Assembly (NCBI RefSeq): GCF_022009635.1
Contig: NZ_CP091716.1
Span: forward strand, 2,185,001-2,249,000
Direction of reading: 5' to 3'
DNA length: 64,000 nucleotides
DNA from: Variovorax paradoxus
GTDB taxonomy: Bacteria > Pseudomonadota > Gammaproteobacteria > Burkholderiales > Burkholderiaceae_C
The translations under genes were made by a program, and so were the position numbers. The notes below the pieces were generated by a model. It made no database searches. It worked only from the letters and a program-made list of their open reading frames with translations, and was not told the origin of the DNA. Of this stretch, positions 45,652 to 55,713 are shown piece after piece. Numbering within the stretch: position 1 is the first letter of the stretch; each line of letters opens with the position of its first letter.

Positions 45652-45685
45652 GCCGTCATCGGCATCGTTCGAGGGGTAAGAGGGC

Positions 45686-46054
45686 ATGAGAACACATCGG
45701 TCTGTCGGTAGCAGGGCGTCGCGGCAGCGCGGCATTTCGTTCATCGGCCTGGTGTTCGTCGCGGTGGTGCTTGCCTGCGTGGGCGTGGTCATCGCGCAGG
45801 TCATTCCGACGCTGATCGAGTGGCAGGCGATCGACAAGGCCGCCAACAAGGCCAAGGAAGGCACGACCGTGCCTGAAGTGCGCGCCATCTTCGACCGCGC
45901 GCAGGCCATCGACGACTTCAAGTCGGTCAGCGGCAAGGACCTGGACATCAAGAAGGTCGGCGACAAGGTGGTCGTCTCGTATGCCTACGAGCGCGAGATC
46001 CCCCTGTTCGGCCCGGCCTACCTGACGCTCAAGTACAAAGGCGAGACCCGCTGA
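45686..46054 (+). CDS. DUF4845 membrane protein
   Basis: 122 aa. A basic N-terminus ([20 protein letters not shown]) and one membrane helix ([20 protein letters not shown]) resemble a type IV pilin-like start. The short periplasmic domain has [20 protein letters not shown] and a final [14 protein letters not shown]4845 proteins are regularly found between lepB and rnc in beta- and gammaproteobacteria. The function is unknown. Confidence 0.85.
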   Translation: MRTHRSVGSRASRQRGISFIGLVFVAVVLACVGVVIAQVIPTLIEWQAIDKAANKAKEGTTVPEVRAIFDRAQAIDDFKSVSGKDLDIKKVGDKVVVSYAYEREIPLFGPAYLTLKYKGETR

Positions 46055-46071
46055 ACGCGGCGCTTAAAAAG

Positions 46072-46758
46072 GTGGACGGCAGCCTCGTCGCGCTGCAGGC
46101 GCGTCTCCAGCACACCTTCTCCGATCAGCGGCTGCTCCAGCTCGCGCTCACGCACCGCAGTTTCTCGGCCGACCACAACGAGCGCCTCGAGTTTCTCGGC
46201 GACTCGGTGCTGAATCTCGCGGTTTCCCACCTTCTCTATATCCGTCTTTCGGCGCTGCCCGAGGGCGACCTGTCGCGCGTGCGCGCCAACCTCGTCAAGC
46301 AGGACACCCTGCACCGCCTGGCGGTGGGGCTGGCGCTGTCGCCGCTGCTCAAGCTCGGCGAAGGCGAGGCCCGTTCCGGCGGCCCCAACCGTCCGTCGAT
46401 CCTGGCCGATGCGCTCGAGGCGCTGATCGGCGCGGTCTACCTCGATGCCGGTTTCGCGGCTGCCCAGGCGCTGGTGCACCGGCTCTACGAGGCGGTCGAG
46501 ATCAACCCGCGCATGGAAGCGGCGGCGAAAGATCCCAAGACCGAATTGCAGGAATGGCTGCAGGGTCACAAAATGAAGCTGCCGGTGTACCGCGTGGCCG
46601 CCACACTGGGCGCGGCGCACAAGCAGACTTTCGATGTCGAGTGCGAAGTGCCCGAGTTGGGTCTTCGCGAACGCGGCATCGGCGGCTCGCGCCGCGCCGG
46701 CGAGCAGGCTGCCGCGGCCGCCATGTTGATCCGGCTCAAGGCACGCGGCGCCGCGTGA
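46072..46758 (+). CDS. rnc: Ribonuclease III
   Basis: 228 aa. It cuts double-stranded RNA in rRNA processing. The signature [14 protein letters not shown] gives metal ligands E40 and D44; [13 protein letters not shown] has the second acidic pair. The dsRNA-binding domain (about 153-222: [36 protein letters not shown]) is complete. The only usable start is GTG at 46072, 17 bp after the DUF4845 stop; no separate ribosome site is seen, so translation is probably coupled. Confidence 0.95.
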   Translation: MDGSLVALQARLQHTFSDQRLLQLALTHRSFSADHNERLEFLGDSVLNLAVSHLLYIRLSALPEGDLSRVRANLVKQDTLHRLAVGLALSPLLKLGEGEARSGGPNRPSILADALEALIGAVYLDAGFAAAQALVHRLYEAVEINPRMEAAAKDPKTELQEWLQGHKMKLPVYRVAATLGAAHKQTFDVECEVPELGLRERGIGGSRRAGEQAAAAAMLIRLKARGAA

Positions 46759-46765
46759 AATCACA

Positions 46766-47731
46766 ATGAACGATGCTATCAATCCCGTAGCGGGACCCGA
46801 AGACCCCGCAGGCGATGCGCCTGCAACCGGGCCGCAGCACTGCGGCCTCATCGCCATCGTCGGCAAGCCCAACGTGGGCAAGTCGACGCTGCTCAATGCG
46901 CTGGTCGGCCAGAAGATCAGCATCACCTCGCGCAAGGCCCAGACCACGCGCCACCGCATCACCGGCATGCGCACCCTGGGCGCCACGCAGTTCGTGTTCG
47001 TCGACACGCCGGGCTTCCAGACCCTGCATGCCAACGCGCTGAACAAGTCGCTCAACAAGACCGTGCAGGGCGCGGTCGGCGACGTGGACCTGATTCTTTT
47101 CGTGGTCGAGGCGGGCAGCTTCACGCCGGCCGACGAGCGCGTGCTCAAGCTGCTCGGCAAGGGCATCCCGACGGTGCTGCTGGCCAACAAGCTGGACAAC
47201 GTGCACCGCCGCGGCGACATCGCGCCCTGGCTGCAGACCATGCAGGAGAAGCACAGCTTCGCCGAGTTCGTGCCGATGTCGGCCAAGAACGCCAAGGACG
47301 TCGAGCGCCTGTTCGACATCTGCAAGAAGTACCTGCCCGAGCAGCCCTGGTTCTACGACGAGGACGAGCTCACCGACCGCAGCGAGAAATTCCTCGCGGG
47401 CGAACTGGTGCGCGAAAAACTGTTCCGCCTCACCGGCGACGAGCTGCCCTACACCTCGACCGTCATCATCGACAAGTTCGAGGAAGAGCCGCCCCAGAAG
47501 AAGGGCCAGAAGCGGCTGCTGCGCATTGCGGCCACCATCGTGGTCGAGCGCGACGGCCACAAGGCCATGGTGATCGGCGACAAGGGCGAGCGCATCAAGC
47601 GCATCGGCATGGAAACCCGTGTCGAGCTCGAGAAGCTGGCCGATGCCAAGGTGTTCCTCGAACTGTGGGTCAAGGTGCGCTCCGGTTGGGCCGACGACGA
47701 GGCGCGCGTGCGCTCCTTCGGCTACGAATAA
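46766..47731 (+). CDS. era: GTPase Era
   Basis: 321 aa. It is a GTPase that binds the 16S rRNA 3' end in 30S maturation. G1 is [17 protein letters not shown]3 is [11 protein letters not shown]4 is LANKLDNV. The C-terminal KH domain contains [20 protein letters not shown] and the end [14 protein letters not shown]. An N-terminal extension of about 25 residues ([20 protein letters not shown]) is longer than in E. coli. It follows rnc by 7 bp, a highly conserved pair. Confidence 0.97.
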   Translation: MNDAINPVAGPEDPAGDAPATGPQHCGLIAIVGKPNVGKSTLLNALVGQKISITSRKAQTTRHRITGMRTLGATQFVFVDTPGFQTLHANALNKSLNKTVQGAVGDVDLILFVVEAGSFTPADERVLKLLGKGIPTVLLANKLDNVHRRGDIAPWLQTMQEKHSFAEFVPMSAKNAKDVERLFDICKKYLPEQPWFYDEDELTDRSEKFLAGELVREKLFRLTGDELPYTSTVIIDKFEEEPPQKKGQKRLLRIAATIVVERDGHKAMVIGDKGERIKRIGMETRVELEKLADAKVFLELWVKVRSGWADDEARVRSFGYE

Positions 47732-47742
47732 CAAACAGGCAA

Positions 47743-47826
47743 ACCCCCAGGCTCGCTCGCTTCGCGTAGCCGCCAACCCCCTTGCAGGGGGCAGCGCCAG
47801 TGGCCCGGCCAAGCCGGTTCCGCGGC
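47743..47826. repeat. Dispersed GC-rich intergenic repeat (Comamonadaceae type)
   Basis: The block between era and recO opens with AACCCCCAGGCTCGCTCGCT, contains the hairpins CCCCC-TTGCA-GGGGG and CCGGC-CAA-GCCGG, and ends GGTTCCGCGG. I recall near-identical blocks scattered between genes in Variovorax and related genera. It does not encode protein. Copy number in this genome cannot be checked from one window. Confidence 0.6.
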
Positions 47827-47867
47827 GTTTGCCGGCCTCAAGCCTCGTTGCTCCATAGCGCACTGAC

Positions 47868-48638
47868 ATGGCCACCCACCGCGTTTCGCACGAACCGGCT
47901 TATGTGCTCCACCGCTACGACTGGAGCGAGTCGAGCCTGATCCTCGAGGTCTTCACCCGGCACCACGGGCGCATCGCGCTGGTGGCCAAGGGGGCGAAGC
48001 GGCCGAGTTCCAATTTCCGGCCGGTGCTGCTGCCGCTGCAGCCGCTGCAGCTCAACTACGGCGGCGACGCCGAGATCCGCACGCTCAAGGGCGCCGAGTG
48101 GATGGGCGGCCACGTCATGCCGACCGGCGAGGCGCTGCTGTCGGGCTACTACGTCAACGAACTGCTGCTGCGCCTGCTGGCCCGCGACGACGCCCACGAA
48201 GCGCTGTTCGACGCCTATGCCGGCGTGGTGCAGGTGCTGGCGGGCGAGCATGCCGGCGCCCAGGCGGCCACCCATGCCGCCGCGCTGCGGGCCTTCGAAC
48301 TGCTGCTGCTGCGCGGAGTCGGGCTGCTGCCGTCGCTCGAGGTCCAGACCCTGACGCTGGAGCCGCTGGCGGCCGATGTCCGCTACAGCCTCGTGCCCGA
48401 AGCCGGCCTGCGCCAGGCCACCGGCAAGGAGGCCGCGCTGACGGGCGCCGACTGGCAGGCGCTGCAGTCGGTGCTCGACGACCGGGCCCCCTTCACCGCC
48501 ACGCTGCGCGAAGTGGCCACCATGAATGCCGGCAGCAACAGCGCCCTGCGGAACCAGCTGCGCGCCTTGCTCAACTACCATTGCGGCGTGTCCACGCTGC
48601 GTACGCGGCAAATGATGAGAGATCTGCAAGCACTATGA
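47868..48638 (+). CDS. recO: DNA repair protein RecO
   Basis: 256 aa. RecO works with RecF and RecR to load RecA on gapped DNA. The N-terminal OB fold begins [20 protein letters not shown] and [19 protein letters not shown]. The helical part follows ([37 protein letters not shown]). The zinc-finger cysteines of some RecO proteins are absent, as in E. coli. Its stop overlaps the pdxJ start (ATGA). Confidence 0.95.
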   Translation: MATHRVSHEPAYVLHRYDWSESSLILEVFTRHHGRIALVAKGAKRPSSNFRPVLLPLQPLQLNYGGDAEIRTLKGAEWMGGHVMPTGEALLSGYYVNELLLRLLARDDAHEALFDAYAGVVQVLAGEHAGAQAATHAAALRAFELLLLRGVGLLPSLEVQTLTLEPLAADVRYSLVPEAGLRQATGKEAALTGADWQALQSVLDDRAPFTATLREVATMNAGSNSALRNQLRALLNYHCGVSTLRTRQMMRDLQAL

Positions 48639-49396
48639 GCACCTCAGGCAACGTCACCTCGCTGTCCGTCAACCTCAACAAGGTGGCCCTGGTCCGCAAC
48701 ACGCGCCACCTGGGCATTCCGAGCGTGGTCAAGGCCGCGCAGGCCTGCCTGGCCGCCGGCGCGCAGGGCATCACCGTGCACCCCCGGCCCGACGCCCGCC
48801 ACATCCGCGCGCACGACGTGAGCGACCTGTCCGAACTGCTCGCCAAGGACTGGCCGGCCATCGAGTTCAACATCGAAGGCAACCCGTTTCAGAACCTGAT
48901 GGACTTCGTGCGCGCGCTGAAGCCGCACCAGGCCACCTTCGTGCCCGACAGCGAAACCCAGTCGACCAGCGACCACGGCTGGACCTTCCCCGACGACGCC
49001 GAGCGCCTGCGCCCGCTGATCGCCGAGGCCAAGGCGCTGGGCGTGCGCGTCAGCCTGTTCATGGACCCGATTCCCGAGATGATGGCCGCCGTCAAGGCTG
49101 TGGGCGCCGACCGCGTCGAGCTCTACACCGAAGGCTATGCCGCCTCGCGCGGCACGCCCGACGAGCAGGCCGTGCTCCAGCGCTATGCGGACACCGCCCG
49201 CGCGGCCCATGCCGCCGGCCTGGGCATCAACGCCGGCCACGACCTGAGCCGCGACAACCTGACGGCCTTTCTGCGCGCGGTGCCCAACGTGCTGGAGGTG
49301 TCGATCGGCCATGCCTTCGTGGCCGACGCCCTTGAACTCGGCTACGCCGCCGCCACCCGCGACTACCTGCGCTGCATCAGCGAGGCGCAGCAATGA
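48635..49396 (+). CDS. pdxJ: Pyridoxine 5'-phosphate synthase
   Basis: 253 aa. PdxJ joins 1-deoxyxylulose-5-phosphate and 3-amino-2-oxopropyl phosphate to make pyridoxine 5'-phosphate. Conserved parts are [69 protein letters not shown] and [13 protein letters not shown]. It is fused by overlap to recO and followed 13 bp later by acpS, the pdxJ-acpS order known from E. coli. Confidence 0.97.
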   Translation: MSTSGNVTSLSVNLNKVALVRNTRHLGIPSVVKAAQACLAAGAQGITVHPRPDARHIRAHDVSDLSELLAKDWPAIEFNIEGNPFQNLMDFVRALKPHQATFVPDSETQSTSDHGWTFPDDAERLRPLIAEAKALGVRVSLFMDPIPEMMAAVKAVGADRVELYTEGYAASRGTPDEQAVLQRYADTARAAHAAGLGINAGHDLSRDNLTAFLRAVPNVLEVSIGHAFVADALELGYAAATRDYLRCISEAQQ

Positions 49397-49409
49397 GCGC
49401 CGGCGCCGA

Positions 49410-49802
49410 ATGATCTACGGCATCGGCACCGACATCTGCGACCTGCGGCGCATCACCGCGACCTTCGAGCGCCAGGGCGAACGCTTCGCCCGCAAGGTGC
49501 TGAGCGACGCCGAGTTCGCGGTCTGGAAGGCACGCAGCGCGCGCTGGCCCAAGCGCGGCATCAGCTACCTCGCGACCCGCTTTTCCGCCAAGGAGGCCTT
49601 CAGCAAGGCGATCGGCATGGGCATGCGCATGCCGATGAGCTGGCGCCTGTGCGAGATCGCCAACCTGCCCAGCGGCAAGCCCGTCATCGTGCTGCACGGC
49701 GGCCTGAAGGACTGGTTCGAGGCCCAAGGCCTCACGGCCCATGTGACCGTGACCGACGAAAACGAATACGCCGCGAGCTTCGTGGTGGTGGAGAAGGTAT
49801 GA
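49410..49802 (+). CDS. acpS: Holo-[acyl-carrier-protein] synthase
   Basis: 130 aa. It transfers phosphopantetheine from CoA to S37 of Acp[16 protein letters not shown] carries the magnesium-binding Asp and [17 protein letters not shown] the Glu. The ATG at 49410 is the only start next to the conserved N-terminus. The final TGA overlaps the nagZ ATG. Confidence 0.96.
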   Translation: MIYGIGTDICDLRRITATFERQGERFARKVLSDAEFAVWKARSARWPKRGISYLATRFSAKEAFSKAIGMGMRMPMSWRLCEIANLPSGKPVIVLHGGLKDWFEAQGLTAHVTVTDENEYAASFVVVEKV

Positions 49803-50881
49803 CCCCCGAGCTTGCTGCTCGCCCGCATGCGCCGCTGATCATCGACGTGGCCGCGACCGAACTCAACGCGGCCGACCGCCGGCGCCTGGCCAACCCGCTG
49901 GTCGGCGGCGTGATCCATTTCGCCCGCAACTGGCGGGACCGGGCGCAGATGACCGCGCTCAACGCCGAGATCAAGGCGATCCGCCCGGACCTGCTGATCT
50001 GCGTCGACCACGAAGGCGGCCGGGTGCAGCGCTTTCGCACCGACGGCTTCACGCGCCTGCCGTCGATGCGCGCCTTGGGCGAGCTGTGGATGCGCGACGC
50101 CATGCGCGCCACGCAGGCCGCGACGGCGGCCGGCCAGGTGCTCGCGGCCGAGCTGCGTGCCTGCGGCGTCGACTTCAGCTTCGCGCCGGTGCTCGACCTG
50201 GACCACGGCGGCAGCGGCGTCATCGGCGACCGCAGTTTCCACCGCGACCCGCGCGTGGTGGCGCTGCTGGCCAAGAGCGTCATGCACGGCATGTTGCAAA
50301 AGGGCATGCGCAACTGCGGCAAGCATTTTCCGGGGCACGGTTTCGTCACCGCCGATTCGCATGTCGAGATCCCGGTCGACAAGCGCAGCCTCAAGGACAT
50401 CCTGAACGACGACGCCCGGCCTTACGACTGGCTGGCCGGCACGCTCACGGCCGTGATGCCGGCGCACGTGATCTATCCGAAGGTCGACAAGCGGCCGGCG
50501 GGGTTCTCGTCGAAATGGCTCAAGGCGGTGCTGCGCCAGCGCTTCGCCTTCGACGGCGCTGTCTTCAGCGACGACCTGAGCATGGAAGCAGGGCGCTACA
50601 TCGACGGCGAACTGCTGAGCTACACGGATGCCGCATTGGCGGCGCTGGCGGCGGGCTGCGACCTGGCCCTGCTGTGCAACCAGAGCATCGGCGACGGGCA
50701 GTTGCTCGACCAGTTCCTCGAAGGCTTGGACGCGGCTTCGCGCAACGGGCAATGGCAGCCCGATGCGGCAAGCGAGGTGCGCAGGCTCGCGCTGCTGCCG
50801 CAAGAGGCCGCGCCCGACTGGGACACGCTTTCCGCGTCGCGCACTTACCGCGACGCGCTGCGCTTGCTGGCGGCCGTCTGA
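49799..50881 (+). CDS. nagZ: Beta-N-acetylhexosaminidase NagZ (GH3)
   Basis: 360 aa, cytosolic. It removes GlcNAc from 1,6-anhydroMurNAc peptides in cell-wall recycling. Signatures: [50 protein letters not shown] (Asp-His dyad loop) and [12 protein letters not shown] with the nucleophilic Asp. It overlaps acpS by 4 bp and is the last gene of the rightward run; it converges with the metallopeptidase gene 17 bp away. Confidence 0.95.
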   Translation: MTPELAARPHAPLIIDVAATELNAADRRRLANPLVGGVIHFARNWRDRAQMTALNAEIKAIRPDLLICVDHEGGRVQRFRTDGFTRLPSMRALGELWMRDAMRATQAATAAGQVLAAELRACGVDFSFAPVLDLDHGGSGVIGDRSFHRDPRVVALLAKSVMHGMLQKGMRNCGKHFPGHGFVTADSHVEIPVDKRSLKDILNDDARPYDWLAGTLTAVMPAHVIYPKVDKRPAGFSSKWLKAVLRQRFAFDGAVFSDDLSMEAGRYIDGELLSYTDAALAALAAGCDLALLCNQSIGDGQLLDQFLEGLDAASRNGQWQPDAASEVRRLALLPQEAAPDWDTLSASRTYRDALRLLAAV

Positions 50882-50898
50882 GCTGAGCGCTCTTTGCC

Positions 50899-51414
50899 TC
50901 AGGCGGCCGGGGGGCGCCAGAGCCGTTCCCCGCCCGTTTCCAGATGGGTCAGGTACAGCCGCAGGTCGAATTCGAGCTGCTGATACTCCGGCTCCATGTG
51001 CATGCACAGCGCATAGAAGGCCTTGTCGTGCTCGCGCTCCTTCATGTGCGCGAGTTCATGCACGACGATCATGCGCAGCCAGGGCAGCGGTACGTCCTTG
51101 AACAGGCTGGCCACGCGGATCTCGCGCTTGGCCTTCAGCTTGCCGCCCTGCACGCGCGAGACCGTGGTGTGCGTGCCCAGCGCATTGCGGATTACGTGCA
51201 GCTTGCTGTCGAACATTACTTTGGACAGCGGCTCGGCCTTGCGCATGAAGTCGCTCTTGAGCTCGTTCACGTAGGTGTAGAGCGCGCGGTCGGTCTGGAT
51301 GTCGTGCGAGCCTTCGGGGTAGCGCTTGAGCAGCAGCCCGCCGAGCCTGTCGTCGGCCATCAACTGGCGGACTTGGTCCAGCAAGGGTGCCGGATAGCCC
51401 GCCAGGTACTTCAT
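50899..51414 (-). CDS. YgjP-type M48-like metallopeptidase (DUF45)
   Basis: 171 aa. The zinc motif is VVHELAHMKEREHDKAFYAL, with HExxH and a downstream EH. The DUF45 landmarks are a basic beta segment (KLKAKREIRVASLFKDVPLP) before it and a C-terminal helix pair. The start at 51414 overlaps the stop of the Hsp70 gene by 1 bp; the longer frame adds an unrelated leader. YgjP-like proteins are thought to be cytosolic proteases, with no settled substrate. Confidence 0.85.
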   Translation of the reverse strand: MKYLAGYPAPLLDQVRQLMADDRLGGLLLKRYPEGSHDIQTDRALYTYVNELKSDFMRKAEPLSKVMFDSKLHVIRNALGTHTTVSRVQGGKLKAKREIRVASLFKDVPLPWLRMIVVHELAHMKEREHDKAFYALCMHMEPEYQQLEFDLRLYLTHLETGGERLWRPPAA

Positions 51415-52694
51415 CAGCGCGCCGCGCGTGCGGTTCGCGCCACGCAGGCCAGGCCGGTGGCGACGCCGCCGAACAGGTCGCCCTCGACCAGGTTCACGCC
51501 CGCGAAGCTCTTGCGCAGTGCGTGCTGGAACGGGCGCAGGGCCGACGAACCGCCGGTCAGGTAGATCGCGTCGAGGTCGCCGCTGCGAAGGCCGGCGCGC
51601 TTGACGCAGGCGTGGGCGCAGGCGATCACGTTCTCGAGCGGGCCGGCCAACTGCTGCGCCATGTCGGCGGGCGACAGCGACGCCACCAGGCCGCGCTCGG
51701 CGCAATCGAGGTCGATGGCCGTCTCGGCGTCGGTCACCGAGGCGTCGATCTTGGCCGCTTCCACCGCGCTCGCGATGCGGTGGCCGTGCCGCTCTTCCAG
51801 CACGTTCATGAGCCGGTCGTGCAGCCGCGTGTCGCTGTAGCTGGTGCGCAGTTCCTTTGCCTGGCGCACCGCCTTGGCGGCATAGAGCCAGTTGATCAGG
51901 TGCCAGGACGACAGCTCGAAGAACACCTTGCTCGGCACCTCGCGCCCCTGCGGGCCGTGGTGGCGAAAGCCGAAGTGCGGCATCACGCGCTCGAGGTTCA
52001 GGCGCTGGTCGAAGTCGGTGCCGCCGATGTGCACGCCGCTGGTGGCCAGCACGTCGTCGCTGCGGTCCTCGCGCGCCGCGCGGTCGGGGCCGACGCGCAC
52101 CACGGTGAAGTCGGAGGTGCCGCCGCCGATGTCGACGATGAGCACGATCGATTCCTTGGCAATGCGCTGCTCGTAGTCGAAGGCCGCGGCGATCGGCTCG
52201 AGCTGGAAGGCGATCTCGCGGAAGCCCGCGGCGCGCGCCGCGACACGCAGGCTTTCCTCGGCGCGCTCGTCGCGCTTCGGATCGTCGTCCACGAAGTGCA
52301 CGGGCCGGCCGATCACGACGCGCTCGGGCAACTGGCCCAGCTCACGGCCGGCACGCACGGCCAGCTCGCGCAGGAAGCGCGCGATGATGTCCTCGAAGCT
52401 CACGAGGCCGTCGTAGATGGCGGTCTTCTCCTGCATCAGCGCACTGCCGAGCAGGCTCTTGAGCGAGCGCATCAGGCGGCCTTCGGTGCCCGAGAGGTAT
52501 TGCGCGATGGCGTCGCGGCCGAAGTGCGTCGTGCGGTCTTCCGAGTTGAAGAAGATCGCGGTCGGGAGCGTGGTGGCGGCGCCTTCGATGGGCAGCAGGC
52601 GGGCGGCGCCGTCGACCCGGCAGGCCACGGCGGAGTTGGAGGTGCCGAAGTCGATGCCGATCGTCGGCAGCGACGACGGTGACGACACGCTCAA
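51414..52694 (-). CDS. Short Hsp70-family protein (YegD-like)
   Basis: 426 aa. It has the actin/Hsp70 ATPase fold: [19 protein letters not shown] (phosphate 1), [19 protein letters not shown] (phosphate 2) and [19 protein letters not shown] (adenosine). It ends right after the ATPase domain, so the substrate-binding domain of DnaK is absent, as in YegD. The start is uncertain: a TTG at 52694 overlaps the lysS stop (TTGA), or a GTG at 52688 lies 9 nt past AGGGA. It is coupled at both ends, to lysS and to the metallopeptidase. Confidence 0.9.
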   Translation of the reverse strand: MSVSSPSSLPTIGIDFGTSNSAVACRVDGAARLLPIEGAATTLPTAIFFNSEDRTTHFGRDAIAQYLSGTEGRLMRSLKSLLGSALMQEKTAIYDGLVSFEDIIARFLRELAVRAGRELGQLPERVVIGRPVHFVDDDPKRDERAEESLRVAARAAGFREIAFQLEPIAAAFDYEQRIAKESIVLIVDIGGGTSDFTVVRVGPDRAAREDRSDDVLATSGVHIGGTDFDQRLNLERVMPHFGFRHHGPQGREVPSKVFFELSSWHLINWLYAAKAVRQAKELRTSYSDTRLHDRLMNVLEERHGHRIASAVEAAKIDASVTDAETAIDLDCAERGLVASLSPADMAQQLAGPLENVIACAHACVKRAGLRSGDLDAIYLTGGSSALRPFQHALRKSFAGVNLVEGDLFGGVATGLACVARTARAAR

Positions 52695-54238
52695 GATTCC
52701 CTGCGCAGGGCGGGGAACAGGATCACGTCGCGGATGCTCGGCGAATCGGTCAGCAGCATCATCAGCCGGTCGATGCCGATGCCGCAGCCGCCGGTGGGCG
52801 GCATGCCGTATTCGAGCGCGCGCACGAAGTCGTGGTCGTAGTACATGGCTTCGTCGTCGCCGCCATCCTTGGCCGCGACCTGCGCGTTGAAGCGCGCTGC
52901 CTGGTCCTCGGCATCGTTCAGCTCGCTGAAGCCGTTGCCGAATTCGCGGCCGGTGATGTACAGCTCGAAGCGCTCGGTGACTTCGGGGCGCTCGTCGTTG
53001 GCGCGCGCCAGCGGCGAGATCTCGGTCGGGTGCTCCATGATGAAGGTCGGCTGCCAGAGCTTCTCTTCGACGGTTTCCTCGAAGTACATCACCTGCAGGC
53101 TGGCCAGGCTGCGCTGCGAGAGCTTGTCCTTTTCTTCGCTCAGGCCGATCTTGCGCAGGGCGGCGATGAGCCAGGCGGTGTCGTCCACGCCCTGCGCCAC
53201 GCCTTCGGCATCGGTGTACTTCAGGATCGCTTCGCGGATCGTCAGGCGCTCGAAGGGCTGGGTCAGGTCGACCGGCTTGCCGCCATAGGTGAGCTGCTGC
53301 GTGCCCACCGCCTTGTCGGCGATGGTGCGGATCAGCGTCTCGGTGAAGTCCATCAGGTCGCGGTAGTTCCAGTAGGCCGCGTAGAACTCCATCATCGTGA
53401 ACTCGGGGTTGTGCCGCACCGAGATGCCCTCGTTGCGGTAGCTCCGGTTGATTTCGAACACGCGCTCGAAGCCGCCGACGATCAGGCGCTTGAGGTAGAG
53501 CTCGGGCGCGATGCGCAGGAACATTTCCTGGTCGAGCGCGTTGTGATGCGTCTTGAACGGCTTGGCGTTGGCGCCGCCGGGAATGGGGTGGAGCATGGGC
53601 GTTTCGACTTCGAGGAAGTCGTTGGCCACCATGAACTCGCGCAGCGCGCTCACGGCCTTGCTGCGCGCGGTGAAGCGCACGCGTGCCGATTCGTCTGTGA
53701 TCAGGTCGACGTAGCGTTGGCGGTACTTCTGCTCCTGGTCGGCCATGCCGTGGAACTTGTCGGGCAGCGGGCGCAGGCTCTTGGTAAGCAGGCGCAGTTG
53801 CGTGACCTTGATCGACAGCTCGCCGGTCTTGGTCTTCATCAGCGTGCCTTCGGCGCCGACGATGTCGCCCAAGTCCCAGCGCTTGAATTCGGCATACGCC
53901 TCTTCGCCCACCGCGTCGCGCGTGACGTAGAGCTGGATGCGGCTGGTGGCGTCCTGCAGCGTCGCGAAGCTGGCCTTGCCCATGACGCGCTTGAGCATCA
54001 TCCGGCCCGCCACGCTCACGGCAACGGCTTGTGCCTCGAGGGCTTCGGCTTCGGTGGCGCCATGTGCCTCGACGAGTGCCGCGGCGCGGTGGCCAGGCTT
54101 GAAGTCGTTAGGGAACGCAACGCCTTTGCCCTCGACCTGCGCGGTGCGCAGCAGCTTGAGTTTTTCGCGGCGTTCGGCGATGAGCTGGTTTTCGTCGACG
54201 GCGGGCGTGGGAGGCGTAGGGGTCTTTTGATCGGACAT
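52691..54238 (-). CDS. lysS: Lysyl-tRNA synthetase, class II
   Basis: 515 aa. It charges tRNA-Lys. The OB-fold anticodon domain (about 65-155, [20 protein letters not shown]) is followed by the class II core: motif 1 near [20 protein letters not shown], motif 2 [20 protein letters not shown] and motif 3 [20 protein letters not shown]. The start at 54238 gives MSDQKTPT; a longer frame exists but its leader is not protein-like. Last codons overlap the Hsp70 start. Confidence 0.97.
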   Translation of the reverse strand: MSDQKTPTPPTPAVDENQLIAERREKLKLLRTAQVEGKGVAFPNDFKPGHRAAALVEAHGATEAEALEAQAVAVSVAGRMMLKRVMGKASFATLQDATSRIQLYVTRDAVGEEAYAEFKRWDLGDIVGAEGTLMKTKTGELSIKVTQLRLLTKSLRPLPDKFHGMADQEQKYRQRYVDLITDESARVRFTARSKAVSALREFMVANDFLEVETPMLHPIPGGANAKPFKTHHNALDQEMFLRIAPELYLKRLIVGGFERVFEINRSYRNEGISVRHNPEFTMMEFYAAYWNYRDLMDFTETLIRTIADKAVGTQQLTYGGKPVDLTQPFERLTIREAILKYTDAEGVAQGVDDTAWLIAALRKIGLSEEKDKLSQRSLASLQVMYFEETVEEKLWQPTFIMEHPTEISPLARANDERPEVTERFELYITGREFGNGFSELNDAEDQAARFNAQVAAKDGGDDEAMYYDHDFVRALEYGMPPTGGCGIGIDRLMMLLTDSPSIRDVILFPALRRES

Positions 54239-54340
54239 GGGGGGCGGATGGCGCGCAACCGGGAGCGTGCGCGGGGCTGGCATTTTAGCCCATCGGGTTT
54301 GAACGGAGACCGCGCCCGAGTGCCCGTCAATCCTGCATAA

Positions 54341-54364
54341 AGCGCTACAAAAAATATAGCTGCC
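54341..54364. repeat. Short dispersed palindrome, copy 3
   Basis: AGCGCTACAAAAAATATAGC followed by TGCC lies in the 151-bp gap between lysS and the LON gene. It shares GCTA-(T)CAAAAA-(N)ATAGCT with copy 1 at 25159-25180, read on the minus strand there. Confidence 0.45.
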
Positions 54365-54389
54365 AGATGCGGTGTCTGTTCAGCGGCGC

Positions 54390-55034
54390 CTATTCGGCGA
54401 TGCCCGTGCGCGCCAGCAGGTCGCTCACCAGCTCCAGCCGCATCAGCGGACTGTCCAACTCCATCAGCCGCTGCCGCAGCTCCAGCTGCATCGGCACCAG
54501 CTCGCACCAGCGGTTGGCGACCCAGCCGCAGTCGTCGAGCCGGTAGGGTGCGCTGATGGGCAGCCGCACCGATTCGCCTTGCGCACGGCGCCGTTCCTCG
54601 AGGGTGTCGAGCAGGCGCCGCAGCGCGGTAGAGGTGTGCTTGAGGTCGTCGGGGATCTCGAGCGCGACATCGTCGTTCACCGCCTCGACCTCGGCCACCC
54701 ACAGCCCGTGCTTCTGCAGTTCGGTATGGCGTACGCGAAAGCGCTGCGTGCCGATGCATTCGATCTGCAGCAGGCCGCTTTGCGGCGACTCGAACTCGCG
54801 GATCATGGCCAGCGTGCCGATGCCGGCAAAGCTCTCGGTGTCGGCGCCGGCCTTGCGCACTTCGCTGCCGCTGGTGAGGCTCACCACGCCGAAGGGTGCG
54901 TCGGCCTTGCGGCACTTGCCGATCATGTCGAGATAGCGCACCTCGAAGATGCGCAGCGGCAGCAGGCCGCCCGGAAAAAGAACCGTGCCGAGCGGGAACA
55001 ATGGCAGTGAATGCAAAAGGGGTTGTGTCGTCAT
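54390..55034 (-). CDS. LON N-terminal (substrate-binding) domain protein
   Basis: 214 aa. It has the PUA-like LON N domain alone: SLPLFPLGTVLFPGGLLPLR, IFEVRYLDMIGKC, FGVVSLTSG and CIGTQRFRVRH, with no AAA+ or protease part. Such stand-alone proteins are widespread and unassigned; a role in binding misfolded proteins is only presumed. The ATG at 55034 has an AAGG site about 7 nt upstream. It is divergent from yggT with 49 bp between. Confidence 0.9.
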   Translation of the reverse strand: MTTQPLLHSLPLFPLGTVLFPGGLLPLRIFEVRYLDMIGKCRKADAPFGVVSLTSGSEVRKAGADTESFAGIGTLAMIREFESPQSGLLQIECIGTQRFRVRHTELQKHGLWVAEVEAVNDDVALEIPDDLKHTSTALRRLLDTLEERRRAQGESVRLPISAPYRLDDCGWVANRWCELVPMQLELRQRLMELDSPLMRLELVSDLLARTGIAE

Positions 55035-55083
55035 CGAAGGACCTTGCGTGGCTATCATCGCATTCCGCTCACGGCTGCGTCCC

Positions 55084-55644
55084 ATGCTCTATCAGATTCC
55101 CTCGTTCCTTCTCGACGTGATCGTCGGCCTGCTCGGCGGCGCCTGCCTGCTGCGCCTGTACATGCAGTACCACCGCGTGCCTTTCGGCAATCCGCTCGGG
55201 CGCTTCATCTTCGCCATCACCGACTGGATCGTGCTGCCGCTGCGGCGCATCGTGCCTTCCGTGAAGCGCTGGGACCTGGCGAGCCTGATCGCTGCGTGGC
55301 TGCTGGTGCTGGTGAAGTTCCTGCTGCTCTGGTTGCTGATCGGCAACCTCGGGCGGCTCGCGACCTTGCCGCTGGTGTCCCTGGTGGGGCTGATGCAGCT
55401 GGCGGTCTCGGGGCTGACGGCGCTGCTGGTGGTCTATGCCGTGCTGTCGTGGATTCCGGGCGCGTCGCCGATGCTGCTCGACCTGATCTCCCGCCTGGCC
55501 GAGCCGCTGGTGCGGCCGTTCCGGCGCTTCATTCCGCTGATCGGCGGCATCGACCTGTCGCCGCTGGCCGCCATCGTGGTGCTGCAGGTGATCGCCATCG
55601 TGCTGAGCAACCTGTTGGTGCTAGCCTATCAACTGACGTTCTGA
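55084..55644 (+). CDS. YggT-family integral membrane protein
   Basis: 186 aa with two YggT repeats, each a pair of hydrophobic helices. Repeat 1: FLLDVIVGLLGGACLLRLYM and FGNPLGRFIFAITDWIVLPL. Repeat 2: LTALLVVYAVLSWIPGASPM and RLAEPLVRPFRRFIPLIGGI. The family has been linked to osmotic tolerance and division-site processes, but the function is unproven. It is followed 12 bp later by a very strong terminator. Confidence 0.9.
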   Translation: MLYQIPSFLLDVIVGLLGGACLLRLYMQYHRVPFGNPLGRFIFAITDWIVLPLRRIVPSVKRWDLASLIAAWLLVLVKFLLLWLLIGNLGRLATLPLVSLVGLMQLAVSGLTALLVVYAVLSWIPGASPMLLDLISRLAEPLVRPFRRFIPLIGGIDLSPLAAIVVLQVIAIVLSNLLVLAYQLTF

Positions 55645-55656
55645 GCAAACCCGACG

Positions 55657-55699
55657 AAAAAAGGGCCCGGGTGCATTGCACCCGGGCCCTTTTCTTTTG
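55657..55699. terminator. Bidirectional terminator between yggT and accD
   Basis: GGGCCCGGGTGC pairs perfectly with GCACCCGGGCCC around a 3-nt loop, with six A residues before and TTTTCTTTT after. It serves yggT from the left and the trp-accD run from the right. Confidence 0.93.
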
Positions 55700-55713
55700 G
55701 ACGCTTGATTTTT

